From Datisca glomerata (lineage: Eukaryota; Streptophyta; Magnoliopsida; Cucurbitales; Datiscaceae), in contig QANY01003900.1 in assembly GCA_003255025.1 (NCBI GenBank), forward strand, positions 1,736,001-1,800,000: 64,000 nt of DNA, given 5' to 3'. The notes under the pieces are model-generated. The model saw nothing but the letters and a program-made list of their open reading frames with translations, was not told where the DNA came from and ran no database searches. The position numbers were made by a program, and so were the translations under genes. This document shows positions 24,095-34,812 of this stretch, in pieces. Every line of letters starts with the position of its first letter. The first letter of the stretch is position 1.

Positions 24095-25477
24095 TTAAGC
24101 CTCTTTTCCTACGCTACTGGGATATATGAATACAGAGTCCACAGACAGACCTCCTTTGGTGTGAGTACAATCGATCTGAGTCGATGAAAATTTAATCCTC
24201 ATCAAAGAATTTGGATTGTCGACTACAAAATCTCCAACATGATAGAGGACCCAGTTTCCGGGGTTGTCTAAGTAACACTTGGATGAAGCTTGTTGTCCAT
24301 CAGAAGTTGTCAGCTGGAACCTAACCGGTTTTAAGTCCCAGCCATGGATGTGTTTTGGATCACAAATACGTCTACCGAGCCTCTTCAACGACTTCCCCAA
24401 GTAGAGTCTGAAGAACATGCTATATGTTCCTGCAGGAAACTGGAACTCAATTTCTCCATTTATTTCGAACCACCATGTTTGTTGAAGATAAGCTATTGTT
24501 TGGAATCTAAAATAGAAGGGTGAGAATAAAACCGATCAGCTAACTCTGTCATCCATATGTTGAACAAAATATTTCTGAACTCCAGCTACTATGGTAAGAG
24601 CGAAAAAAACTATTGTACCCCTGTACCGTGCACTCTGAAATGAATGCTCACTTGCTGAAATGTTGACTCAAATGCTGCTGGACTCTTAAGGAAGTTTTTT
24701 ACTCTTAAAGAAGATTATCAAATGAAATATAGAATTTATAGATAAATAAACTTAGACCACAATCATTTAGAATCATCATAAATATAAACACCCAATCTGA
24801 AAGAAAAAAAGGATGGAGAAACTAGTTGAAAGCTTGCCTCATCCATGGTGTTTCTTGTGGTGATCTTACCTAGATTCATTAGTAGAAATGTGATTCCAAT
24901 ATCTTCGATCATCTACTCCGGTAACCGTCAGTGCCTTCCATGAAATTGAAATGCATATCCCACCCGTGTTCTTGTCCAACCAAACCTCCTTCACATACCA
25001 AATTGCCATTGTTAGCCAACTTTTAACAATTATCACTGACTGACTTCTAATTATTTGACCGAGAGAGGGCAAAGATATCAATTGCAAATTTATTAAAAAT
25101 TTATCACTGATTAGTTAATCGTTTACAAAATTAGCATAAATACTTTCTTCACAGATAAGAACAGATAAATATACCTTTGTGCCTCCATCGAAGGGGTTAG
25201 GCCTACAAAGCCTGGAATAGATATCCCTCTTCCCCAAATTCACTTCAACCTTTTCCCCCAAATCCAACACCTTCTCCATTATAAACCGATAATTCGAAGG
25301 CAACTTCGACTCCCAAATGAAATCCGCAGAAGAAGCCCTATGAAATGCTCTATTCAAACAAGCCAATTTGCAAATATCAGGCGGCTCTAACTGCATCAAA
25401 ACCATCGCTACACAATTCTCTGGTATATCTCCAAGTTTAGAGTCCGATTGCTTCCCAATAGATATGTTAGAACCCAT
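24095..25477 (-). CDS. F-box protein of the PP2-A13 type
   Basis: Minus strand, three coding exons: 25477-25175, 24988-24870 and 24506-24095 (834 nt, 277 aa). The start is the Met of [21 protein letters not shown] further in-frame Met 24 codons upstream is rejected because family members begin with MG(A/S)N. Residues about 17-62 form the F-box ([19 protein letters not shown], then [20 protein letters not shown]). From about residue 102 a PP2 (phloem protein 2, Nictaba-like) domain follows, with [59 protein letters not shown] and the closing [19 protein letters not shown]-box proteins recruit targets to SCF ubiquitin ligases through SKP1/ASK, and the PP2 half is lectin-like. Intron 2 splits an Arg codon AG|A. 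The gene looks intact, convergent with PEX11. Confidence 0.94.
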
Positions 25478-26210
25478 TTTGACTAAAATCTCAAAAATCT
25501 CCAAACCTAAACTTGAATCATCGCTGGATTTTAAGATAGATATACCCAATACGAAGATTGTTCAATTCGCTTTAGACCTTGAATTTGAATCTGAACTTGA
25601 AAATCTTCAGGGAGAGAGCCAGAGAAAGAAAAGCCAGAAATGTAGATAGACCGACTTCCAAATCCAAATTCATGGATGTCAAATACTTCAGAATCTGAAT
25701 TTTGAATAAGATTTTGAGTTTCTCAAATCTAGCCCACAAAGAATACCCAAAATTTCATGAATTCGAAACTCAGTCTGCTGGAGAGGGACGGAGGGAAGGA
25801 ATTGTTAATCTAAGGCAGCCCTCTCTGGCGGGTGTTTAATGGAGAATTATATAGAGAATGAAATGTAGACGCCGTCTTGTAGAGGAAGAATTCTAAAAAA
25901 TCTAACTCAGATTTTGTTGAGGAGGGGTTTTTTCTTAAGAAAACATTTTATACAACATGGAGGAGCGTGTGGTACAAGCTCCGATTTAGATTGGGGAACT
26001 ACCAAAGTCGCCCCAATAGAAACTGTGGGAAACCTTCCCGCTTATAAATCGGAGAAAGTGTGAGCAACGCCCCACACATTTGCGAGTAATGAAAATTTCC
26101 CGCTTATAAAAACTGCTGGTGGTGGTTGCCACCTCCACCGGATTGTCTTTTATTTATTTTGGTTTTTTTTGGGGATTGTAATTATTGAGTTATTAGATAA
26201 GAATTGATAA
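25478..26210 (-). promoter_or_regulatory. 5' UTR and upstream region of the F-box/PP2 gene
   Basis: Read on the minus strand, 25850-25478 is CT-rich (multiple CTTTCTCTGG/CTCTCCC words) and fits a plant 5' UTR. No TATA box is certain. The remainder to about 26210 shows no gene. Confidence 0.4.
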
Positions 26211-26212
26211 TT

Positions 26213-26610
26213 AACTATACCATACATAACCAACTTTCTAAAAAAATTTAAAAATAAATTAGATTAACGCAGTTGGTTTAGTTTCACATTTATATTTTAG
26301 AGGCAGTAAGTTTGAGTTTCTTTCCTCATTCTCATTTAAATTTGTAATGTATTTTTTAAAAAAAAATTTCAAAAAAAAAACAACCTATTAAATATTTAAG
26401 TTCTTTGGTTGGAACTATACCATACATAACCAACCTTCTAAAAAAATTTTAAAAAAAATTAGGTTAACGCAGTTGGTTTAATCCCATATTCATATTCTAG
26501 GGATCGTAAGTTTGAGTTTCTTCCCTCATTCTCATTTAAATTTGTAATGTATATTTGACAAAAAAATTTCAAAAAAAAAAACAACCTGTTAAATATTTAA
26601 ATTCTTTGGT
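26213..26610 (+). repeat. Tandem duplication (unit about 197 bp) carrying a SINE-like sequence
   Basis: Two units share the full text from ACTATACCATACATAACCAA through to the A-rich tail. Each contains a tRNA-like A box (TTAACGCAGTTGGTTTA, near 26264 and 26464), a B-box-like AGTTTGAGTTTCTT about 45 bases later, and an end TTTGTAATGTAT followed by an A-run. The repeated unit extends beyond the SINE into flanking sequence. This indicates one insertion followed by local duplication rather than two insertions. Confidence 0.7.
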
Positions 26611-26674
26611 TGGTATAAAAAATGTTAGTATCAAAATCTTTTGTAATAATGTGTTTGATGACTTCATTGTCTTG

Positions 26675-26800
26675 GCGACAATTTAGGTTAACGCAATTGG
26701 TTATGTTCTCATACCAATATCTAAAAATCGTGAGTTTAAGTCATATTTCATCATTCCTATTAAAATTTGTAATGTAACTTTGACAAAAAAAAAGGACTTC
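26675..26800 (+). mobile_element. Third SINE copy, same orientation
   Basis: GGTTAACGCAATTGGTTATG (A box), CGTGAGTTTAAGTC (B-box-like) and TTTGTAATGTAACTTTGAC followed by an A-run repeat the order seen in the duplicated SINE just upstream. Its flanks do not match the tandem unit, so it looks like a separate insertion. Confidence 0.6.
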
Positions 26801-26973
26801 CTTGTATTGGTTGCCTTAGAGCTTGGAATTTTCATAAGACTAGGTGAGGGCACGTGAAAGCCATGGCATTTTATTATTTGAAGTAATAGATACATTTTAA
26901 ATGCAACACAGTATCACGTTCTTGAGTTTACGTACAAGACAATTCCTAATTGTGCAGATAAGTAATAGATACA

Positions 26974-27298
26974 TTTCAATTTTTGAGTTTTTTTCAGTTC
27001 TTTAAAAATGAGTTCAAAAAAGAAAAGTTGTTTTCGGGAAGAATAAAAAGGCAGTTCAGTTTCCATTCCCCAAACTGTTAAAAAACAAAAATCATTTTGT
27101 TGTCCTTTCTTTTTCATTGAATCTTTATTAGGGGATTTTAGCTTAGATCTGTGCCAAGGTTTCAGACGAAAAGGAAATAAGATCTTTACCAGAATACCGT
27201 CTGTTAACCAGTTTTTAGGAAATTCTTTTTCTGATAATTGAACACCATTGTAGGTGCATTTAACATGCATTTCTTTATTCCAATCTTTAAAATCCTCT
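26974..27298 (-). pseudogene. ycf1: Nuclear plastid DNA insert: fragment of ycf1 (TIC214)
   Basis: On the minus strand an open stretch reads [20 protein letters not shown], then [49 protein letters not shown] and [10 protein letters not shown]. This order is characteristic of a C-terminal part of the plastid-encoded Ycf1/TIC214 protein, a component proposed for the inner-envelope import translocon. Ycf1 is normally encoded only in plastid DNA, so about 325 bp of plastid sequence has been transferred to the nucleus. The frame is still open across the fragment, suggesting a fairly recent transfer. It joins directly to the FEI-like exon at about 27293-27299. The other end lies in a 17-bp direct repeat. 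It has no start, promoter or transit peptide and is not functional. Confidence 0.85.
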
Positions 27299-28298
27299 CT
27301 TTGAAGAGTACGGAAAGTCTCCATAAAACATTACAATAGATGCACCTGAAACACAAAAGCTTGTTAATAAAGCTGATCAAAAGAAAGTACCTCAAAGATA
27401 TGAAAACAAAAACACCCCAGTTTGATTGTTTAGACCAACAATAAAAAAAGAAAGTACCTCCACAAACATCCATCGTAAGACCCTTACTGTCATTCTTATC
27501 AAACTTCTTATAAAGAAAGTAGCCCCAGAAACACATAAATGCCACCAGAAGAAGTGCACCCACAGTTGTTGATGCACTGATGAGCAGTCGGCCAGAATAT
27601 TTCTTCCTTCCTTGATTTTGGGCTAATAAATTCAATAGGTTCTCTGGAAGATGGGTTTGAAAAGGAAAAAAAAAGTATTGTTCCCTTCCCTAAAAGGACT
27701 TAAGAAGGATATCAAAGCATAAAAAGAGTAATTTAAGCCACACATTTCTCCAAACATCAAGCCATCCAGTTTTATAAGTTGATTACCTGAGTTTGAAGAT
27801 TGGTTATTTGTGCCAGATCCTCCACTTTCATCCTTGCAAATCACACTAACCTGCTTCCCATATAAACCATGATTTCCAACAAAGCTACAAATTTGTTCAA
27901 GAATTATGTAATCGAAACAAAATATTACTCTTTCTAGCTAAACCATCACATGCCACCTCAAAAACATATAAATGAAAAGTGTCGAAGTATTCAACTTATG
28001 ATTAAAAACATTTTTATATATGATAGAACAAATACATACGAGCTTTCTGAAAAGTTGAAGAGCACACCATCAGAAGGTATGGGTCCAACCAGAGAATTGG
28101 TTGACACATTATTGAATGACAAAATAACATAGCTTAAGAGATTGGACTGAACACAACTGAACTGCATATTACATTCAAGAAACACCCATTATCGTACAAC
28201 AAAAAGAAAGAAGTGACGCTACTCACAAAGTCCTGAGCTTATTCAACTTCCCACGTGACAAAGGGATGATCCCACTAAGTGAATTGCTAGAAATATCA
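27293..28298 (-). pseudogene. Truncated FEI-type LRR receptor kinase gene
   Basis: Five exon-like blocks on the minus strand follow the order of plant FEI1/FEI2 kinases. 28298-28227 (72 bp) encodes an LRR (DISSNSLSGIIPL). 28111-28040 (72 bp) encodes NVSTNSLVGPIPSDGVLFNF. 27884-27787 encodes FVGNHGLYGKQVSVICKDES. 27622-27458 carries the membrane span ([20 protein letters not shown], then LYKKF). 27345 to about 27299 encodes [15 protein letters not shown], the start of the juxtamembrane/kinase exon. After that Lys codon the sequence switches to ycf1, so the kinase domain is absent. The signal peptide and first LRRs are also missing upstream. Most donors are intact (GTGAGT, GTATGT, GTAATC, GTACTT). 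The acceptor before 28111 reads CAA instead of CAG. LCGK has become LYGK. FEI kinases act in cell-wall signalling; this copy cannot. Confidence 0.85.
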
Positions 28299-29101
28299 CT
28301 GAAATATAAAAAAAGAACACAAGTATTAACTGAGTCTGCATAAACATTGGCAAGCTGCTTCAAATTGTTATCAAGTTGCATAATTATGGAGGTCAACAAA
28401 AATTGAAAAAAAAACTGCATTGAAATATAATGACTCAACAAAAGGATACATATCTAATATAATCTCTGAAGCGCTAATAGTTCTATTTCAAAATTCATCA
28501 GCATACTTATTATTATATTTACACGTACCTAATTCAGAGTACTAGAAAAATCCATTACCATACCCTTGTTTGAGAAGCATTGGAATAATAGAGAATATGA
28601 CTTCTCCAACAGTGACAAAATGAGGTATTTGCAAATTTCTTAATGAACTAAGAGATTCTGCGAATTACTATGCCGGAAGAACAAGAGATGGCAAACATTC
28701 TTATTTGGATGAATCAATTAAAGTTTTTTTTCTAAAATTTAAATGATGATTCACCCAATTCATAATATAAATCACAACTAAATGGCTCTAAATCAAGATC
28801 CAATTCTAAAAAGCAGAGAAAGATTATCCCTTTCTATGAACCCACAACTTTTAAAACTACAGATGAAAAGAGAAATCGGCTAGCAACAGATGGGGTGAGT
28901 GTTTTAAGAGTGGTTTCCGATAAGCACTGAACAATGATATGGTTCGTTTTCGTATAAGAAAAGAAGCTAAAATCCAAAACTGAAATATATGCAATAATAT
29001 AGCAAAGATCTAGCAATTTCCATATATTTAAGCTAAAAATGAACCAAGAAAGGGTATCCACTTAAGGGAAATTTTAACGGAAAAGACAGTAAGGGAATCA
29101 A
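28299..29101. other. AT-rich spacer between the FEI fragment and the MULE
   Basis: No earlier FEI exons (signal peptide or first LRRs) could be read here in either strand. Short frames such as 28834-29061 (-) have no domain. Confidence 0.4.
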
Positions 29102-29110
29102 ATTAAGAAT
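29102..29110. repeat. Left target-site duplication of the MULE
   Basis: ATTAAGAAT, identical to 36789-36797. The match could be read as 12 bp (ATTAAGAATAAG), but comparing the two terminal repeats favours 9 bp with element ends AAG/GAG. Confidence 0.8.
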
Positions 29111-29439
29111 AAGTTTTTTTTTGCTAAAGTAGACTCATACACTAACTATTTTGTAGAAATCAACCCCTACATAATTTTTGCTTACCTTGACCCCTGACCT
29201 AATTTTCGATCACTTTTTCACTTTTTTCCCCATTGTCCTTCTTACAAACTGTCCAATCAAACCTCACGATCTACTTACTTAACATTCAAAACCTCACTTC
29301 CCACCTCATTTCTCCTTCTTCATTTTTCATTTTTCTACTTCTTCTTCGTTTTCCTCTTTGTTTTCTTCTTTGTCTTCTTCTTGGTCTTCTTCCTTATTCC
29401 GGCAACAGCAAAGGACTGTTAGTTCTTCTCTCTAGACAG

Positions 29440-30185
29440 GTATACATTTTGTTTTCTTCTTTCTGGAAAGCTTGAATTGTCATGGGTTTTTCATGTTCAT
29501 GAGTTTTCTGGGAATATTAATTTGTTTTCTTCTTTCTAGAATACTGTTTGAAATTTATTTATTGTACATGATCACCACAAGATGATAGTGTAGTGTTAAA
29601 TGAGGTATACACGACTACTACACGAGCCTCATGTAGACAACATGGAAGGTACACGATCCTCGTGTAGACCTCGTGTACACAACACGATCATTGTGTAGTG
29701 CATTAGGAACTTCTTCAGCAGTTCACGATCATCATGTAGCATCTGTTACACTACACGAGCACCACACGATCATCGTATAGTCATCGTGTAGTGTACATAA
29801 TGATCACATGATGAACGTGTATTCCCCGTGTACGTTATACGATCCTCGTGTAGTCCTCGTATACACTACATGATCATTGTGTAGTACTCGTGTAGTCTAC
29901 ATGATGGAACTACAAAACATTGTGTAGTCATCGTGTAAGACCTATTGCAGTACATGAGGTTTACACGATCATCGTGTAGTGTACACTACATGATGACTAC
30001 ACGATGCTCATGAAGACCTCGTGTACATTACACGATGACTACACGATGCCCATGAAAAGCCTTGTGTACACTACATGATGCCTACAAGATGGCTACACGG
30101 TCATCGTGTAATATTTCATTTCATTATATATTCTTCTTGTACTGACTTCCTTCATTGATGTATATACAAATATGTCTGAAGTTTG
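29440..30185 (+). repeat. Palindromic minisatellite in the 5' leader intron of the MuDR-like gene
   Basis: From about 29570 to 30115 the sequence alternates CTACACGATGACTACACGA and TCATCGTGTAGTGTACAC words in both orientations, with a basic word of about 13-18 bases. A donor CTAGACAG|GTATAC sits at 29440, and coding-like sequence of the transposase begins near 30185. The array therefore appears to occupy a 5' UTR intron. The exact acceptor is not fixed. Confidence 0.65.
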
Positions 30186-32640
30186 AATTTTTATAATTCA
30201 TGATGGAGATTGGGTGAAAAATGGTACATGGTCTTTTAGTGGAGATAAGACCAAATTATTGGAGATATCAAATAACTGCACTTACCACAAGCTATTGGGT
30301 ACATTGCATGAAGAACTCCAAATAGACTCCTCAAAGTATGATATGCCCATCAAATTATTTTTATAGAAGTCATGTCACATGCCCTCCTGCTGAAATTTTA
30401 AAGGATAGAGATTTACAATTCTTTGTTGAGGAGAATGGATCAGAATCACTTAGAAGCTCACTATTTGTAAGTACCAAGCCAAAAAAATTTCCATCTCAAA
30501 GCTCGATTCCTCAAATCACAATGTCACAACAACTTCGGGTTCCTAAAACTACAAGGTTGTATCAAAGTTGGGTTCCTGAAACACAAATGTCACGATAACC
30601 TCTAAATGAAAGCATTCCTCGCTTTGAGAGTGTTGATCATTTTGAAAGGAACTATCATTATGATGATGTTTTTGGTCATGTCGAGGATGAGGATGTTGAT
30701 GTTGATGAAGATGATGATGATAATTTTGATCATGGGGCATATGATGATGCAATCTATGGAGATGACCATGATGAAGCCATCAGCGAATACGACCATACAA
30801 CAATTCTAGACTTGAAAAGCTGGACTTGAACCCGAGACCACTTGTTCATTGCCATCATAACCTGATTTGAATGAATAAAGTCCTGGGTCCAGCGAGCAAC
30901 GGGTGGATTTGAATCAGCTTGTATCAGACACAATAAATATGGATTATTTGTACAGTGATAAATTGAGTTGCTTAAGGTTTCTCGTATGATGGCCATTTGG
31001 AGAAATTTTGAGTTTCAGATCTTCAAATCCAACCAGTCAATATTGGTACGTGTATGTGTTGAGAAAACATGCCAATGGAGGTTACGAGCCATGAAATTGA
31101 AAAATAATCCATACTTCAAAGTTACAAAGTTCATCATTAGGCTACATATTCATTTATTGATCATTTTATAAGGTCCAAATACGTGGGTATCAGGCGTGTA
31201 TATAGGCCAAAAGATATAATTGAAGATGTTCTCCTTGATTTTGATGTCAACATAAACTACCTTAAGGCATTGAGGGCTAAGAAATATGTTTTGAAATTAG
31301 TTTGAGGGTCTCCTAAAGATAACTATAGGATGCTCCCAGCATATTGTCACATGTTAGAATAAAAAAATCCAGGTACTTATTTTTTACTTTACCATCATAA
31401 TGTCTACACGAATACTACACGAGCCTCGTGTATACTACACGATGGGTACACCGACCACGTGTAGTCATCGTGTAGTCTACACAAAGGGTACACTGACCTC
31501 GTGTAGCATCATGTACACAATTTTACCATCATAATATCTAAACGAGTACTACACTGACTTCTGTAGTCATCGTGTAGTCTACACGATACCTACATTGACC
31601 TCATGTACGCATCATGTACACTATGTATCTCTGCCGATTTTACTACAACAATATTAAATATTTTCTAGGGACAACAACACACATAGAGACCAATGTGCAG
31701 GATCATTTTAAATATTTGTTCATGGCTCTTGGACCATCTATTCATGAATTTTTCAGCTGTATACGTCATGTCATTGCTGTTGACGCAACTGCGTTAAAGC
31801 CAAATACAAAGGGGTATTATTTGTTACAACAACAAAGGATGGGAACAACCAAGTATATCCCATTACATTTAAAATTGCAGATTTAGAAAATAATGATTCA
31901 TGAGAATTATTCTTCCATAAACTTCATGATGTAATCGGTGATCCAAAAGACTTGGTGTTTATATCTGACATGCATATAAGTATATTAAATGTTGTATATG
32001 TTGTCTTTCCCAATGCGCTTCATGGAGCTTATATCTTCCATATGGGTCAAAATATCAAATCAATTTATAAAAGGAAGATGCGATAACATTATTTTTTAAA
32101 GCAGCAAAAGAATACCGTTAATCAGAATTTGATCAGCTGATGACTCATTTTACAAATGCATTTCCAGATATCTCACAATGCGTGTTGGTGGTGGGAGTTG
32201 AGAGGTGGGCACGTTCCCTTTGATGAAAGTCGATATAATATAATGACTACAAACATCGCAGAATATTTGAATGAGATTTTGAAGGATGCTAGAAAGCTTC
32301 CCATTACATACTTTATAGAACATATCTGTGGCAAGTTATAATGATGGTTCTATGAATGACAAATGGTTACATGTCAAATCACCTCGCAGATGACAGATTG
32401 GGTTGAGATTGAGCTTAATAAGAAGCATCTTGCATCACGTACACTATGATTGTTTCCTTCCGACATCCATGACTTTTGTGTCGCGGGTAAGGGTAGGGAA
32501 GCAGTGGTAACTTTCATCTTAAGACTTGTACGTGTAGAGAATTTCATATTGATCAAATTCCATGCAAGCATGCGTTGACTTCATGTTGGCAGCGCAATTA
32601 TCCCTGCCACATTGCCTCGTGTAGACTACAGTGTGCACTT
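30186..32640 (+). pseudogene. Decayed MuDR-type MULE transposase
   Basis: Plus-strand pieces in changing frames follow the order of plant MuDR transposases. An N-terminal PB1-like stretch (HDGDWVKNGTWSFSGDKTKL) lies near 30200. An acidic Asp/Met-rich linker follows (30640-30780). The MuDR DNA-binding domain (EFQIFKSNQSILVRVCVEKT, WRLRAMKLKNNPYFKVTKF) lies near 31008-31135. The catalytic core has HFKYLFMALGPSIHEFFSCI, VIAVDAT (first catalytic Asp) and FISDMHISI (second Asp region, SDRH changed to SDMH) across 31700-31990. Then come NIMTTNIAEYLNEILKDARK near 32240-32290 and a SWIM zinc finger (KTCTCREFHIDQIPCKHAL) near 32521-32577. An intron at 31373-31668 (CCAG|GTACTT to TTTTCTAG|GG) restores PGTTTHIET on splicing. 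At least ten stops and several frameshifts make it inactive. It would catalyse cut-and-paste transposition if intact. Confidence 0.85.
31373..31668 (+). repeat. Intron of the MuDR-like gene filled with the palindromic repeat
   Basis: Between the donor at 31373 and the acceptor ending at 31668, about 31400-31620 consists of CTACACGATGGGTACA, CGTGTAGTCATCGTGTAGTC and similar words. Removing it joins NPG to TTTHIET in frame, as in intact relatives. Confidence 0.75.
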
Positions 32641-32934
32641 CATTAAGTTAAAAAAAACAAATCTTACTTACTTGCAGAATCAAATCATTAACACTGATTG
32701 TGATATGAGGGTTTTATTCTTACAAATCCCTCTTCATGAGCTCCAGTTATGCATCGATATGCTACAAAATCCATAAAGATTAGTTAAGATACTTATAATT
32801 AATTTAAATATCACATTAGAAAGATTATAAATAACTTCTTACATCTGACTCAAGCCATTGATAAGGTGAAGATACTAATTTTTTTAACCAGGTAAGGTCA
32901 ACGGTGCAAAATCCAACGTTTACTTTTCTCGTTC

Positions 32935-33123
32935 CTGTACAATGTAATTATAGATCATAATTAAGTTCACGATTGGTTTACCACACGATGGCTACATGAT
33001 ATCCGTGTAACCATCATGTATACTATGCGATGGCCACACGAGGTCAGTGTAACCATCGTGTATACTACACGAGGTCAGTGTAACCATATTGTATGATATA
33101 AGAAGTGAAATTTCAGAACTTAC
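32935..33123 (-). repeat. Intron of the Ulp1-type gene with the palindromic repeat
   Basis: Donor CAAA|GTAAGTT and acceptor TTGTACAG|GAAC on the minus strand. About 32975-33095 consists of CATCGTGTAT/ACACGAGGTCAGTGTAACC words of the MULE repeat family. Confidence 0.7.
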
Positions 33124-33721
33124 TTTGCCCTTGGGGAGGTGAACTAGGCTTTAAAACGAGCTTCATCCTCTGAAGTACATCACCGTATGATTGAAAATGT
33201 TTGAAGTCCGTTTTGGCAACGATATTCTCATCAGCTTTTTTCTTTCGCTGCTTCTTCTTTTCAACCTTTTTAGTTTCCCAATTAGGTAACTCTAGGACCC
33301 GAGATCTCTTTATCTTCCACTTGCTGAGTTCACCAAGGCAGATGAGCTCTTCTTCTTCTCCATCGTCGGACTGCTCTATTGACCGAACTTAATCTATCAA
33401 TGCAGATATTATCGATGCAACATTTTGTTCTTATTTTTTGTTTCTTCTTCTTCTATTTTTTCCAGCTTCCTTTTCTTTATTTCTTTTTTTTTTCATCTTT
33501 ATTCCTTATAATTCTTATTTTCTTCACCTCATTCCATTCTTTTTCTTTTTCTTTGTGTATTTATTTTACTTCTAATTTTCTTATTCTTTTTTTTTTGTTT
33601 TCCTTTTTCTTGTTTTATTTTTTCTTCTATTTGTTATTTTTTTCTTTTATCTCTTCTATTTCTTGTTTCCTTTATGTTTTTTCTTAATCTTCCTTGTTTT
33701 GACCTTCCTCCTCCTTATTAC

Positions 33722-33773
<52 letters not shown>

Positions 33774-34112
33774 TTCTTCTTCTTCTTCTTCTTCTTCTTC
33801 TTCTCTTCCTTCTTTTTCTTGTTCTTCTTTCTGACATTCTCTTTCTTCATTCTCATCTTCTTTTTCATCTTTTCCTTCTTTTTCTTGTTCTTCTTTCTCA
33901 CATTCTCTTTCTTCATTCTCATCTTCTTTTTCTACTTCTTTTTCATCTTTTCCTTCTAGTTTCTCTTCTTCTTCTTCTCTTTTCTACCTTCTATTCTTTC
34001 TCTTCTTCTTCTCTCTTCTTCTTCTCTCTTCTTCTTCTTCTTCTTCTTCTTCTTCTTCTTCTTCTTCTTCTTCTTCTTCTTCTTTCTTCTTCTTCTTCTT
34101 CTTCTTCTTCTT

Positions 34113-34142
<30 letters not shown>
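33722..34142 (+). repeat. (TTC)n microsatellite tract
   Basis: Interrupted TTC/CTT trinucleotide repeats with pure runs near 33728-33800 and 34029-34142. On the minus strand it reads GAA/AAG, encoding Lys/Glu in the linker of the DUF1985/Ulp1-type pseudogene. The long plus-strand frames across it (Leu/Phe/Ser-rich) are artefacts of composition. Confidence 0.9.
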
Positions 34143-34143
<1 letters not shown>

Positions 34144-34575
34144 TTCTTCCTTCTTTACCATATCTTCTTCTTTTTCATCATTCTCAACTTCTTCATTTTT
34201 TCTCTTCCTTCTCAATCTATGTCTCCTCCCCGTTGCTAACCATATCATGGCAGATTGAGGACATGATGAGTAATCATCTGGCCTCGAAGTTACCAAATGA
34301 TCTATCAAAATTTTAATTTGAGAAATTGGAAAGGAAATGTCTGATTGTATGAACATAATATTTTTTCCATTGATGTGATCTTTTTGTCCATTCCAATCAG
34401 ACATTTCCTCACCCAATCTTCATGTACATTGGACTTTTTGGACACATTCTTCTCCTATATTTTTTCAATGGCCTCCTCGGACCTCTTCCTCTTCTTCCTC
34501 TCCTCTTCCTTTTCAATGGTCCTCCTCCTCATTAGCTTCCTCTTCTATTGGAAAGGGTGACTGAGGAGGCGTTGA

Positions 34576-34812
34576 CTAAAAAAACATGTAATATTAAGTT
34601 GACAAAACAGAAAAATGGTGACTACACGATGGTTACACGGACCTTGTGTAATCTACACGATGGTTACATTGGTCTACACGATGACTATATGAGATCAATG
34701 TAACCATTGTGTAGACTACACGATGTTAGTGTAACCATCGTGTAGTCTACACGATGATTACATGAGGTCCGTGCTCAAGAAGAAGAAGGGTAGAAAATGA
34801 TTTTTAACATAC
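34576..34812 (-). repeat. Second array-bearing intron of the Ulp1-type gene
   Basis: Donor GAAT|GTATGTT and acceptor TTTTTTTAG|TCAACG on the minus strand. About 34620-34770 consists of CTACACGATGGTTACA and CATCGTGTAGACTACACGAT words. Confidence 0.7.

Noticed and set aside
25478..25549. Upstream in-frame Met for the F-box/PP2 protein (24 extra residues)
   Set aside because: Family members start with a short MG(A/S)N segment at the downstream Met, and the upstream part lies in CT-rich leader sequence.
29570..30115. CRISPR-like appearance of short repeated palindromic words
   Set aside because: The words are irregular in spacing and sequence, run in both orientations and have no unique spacers; this is a plant MULE intron, not a CRISPR array.
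33379..34258. Several long plus- and minus-strand ORFs rich in Phe/Leu/Ser or Lys/Glu
   Set aside because: They are products of the (TTC)n tract. Only the minus-strand reading has any context, as linker of the decayed Ulp1-type gene.
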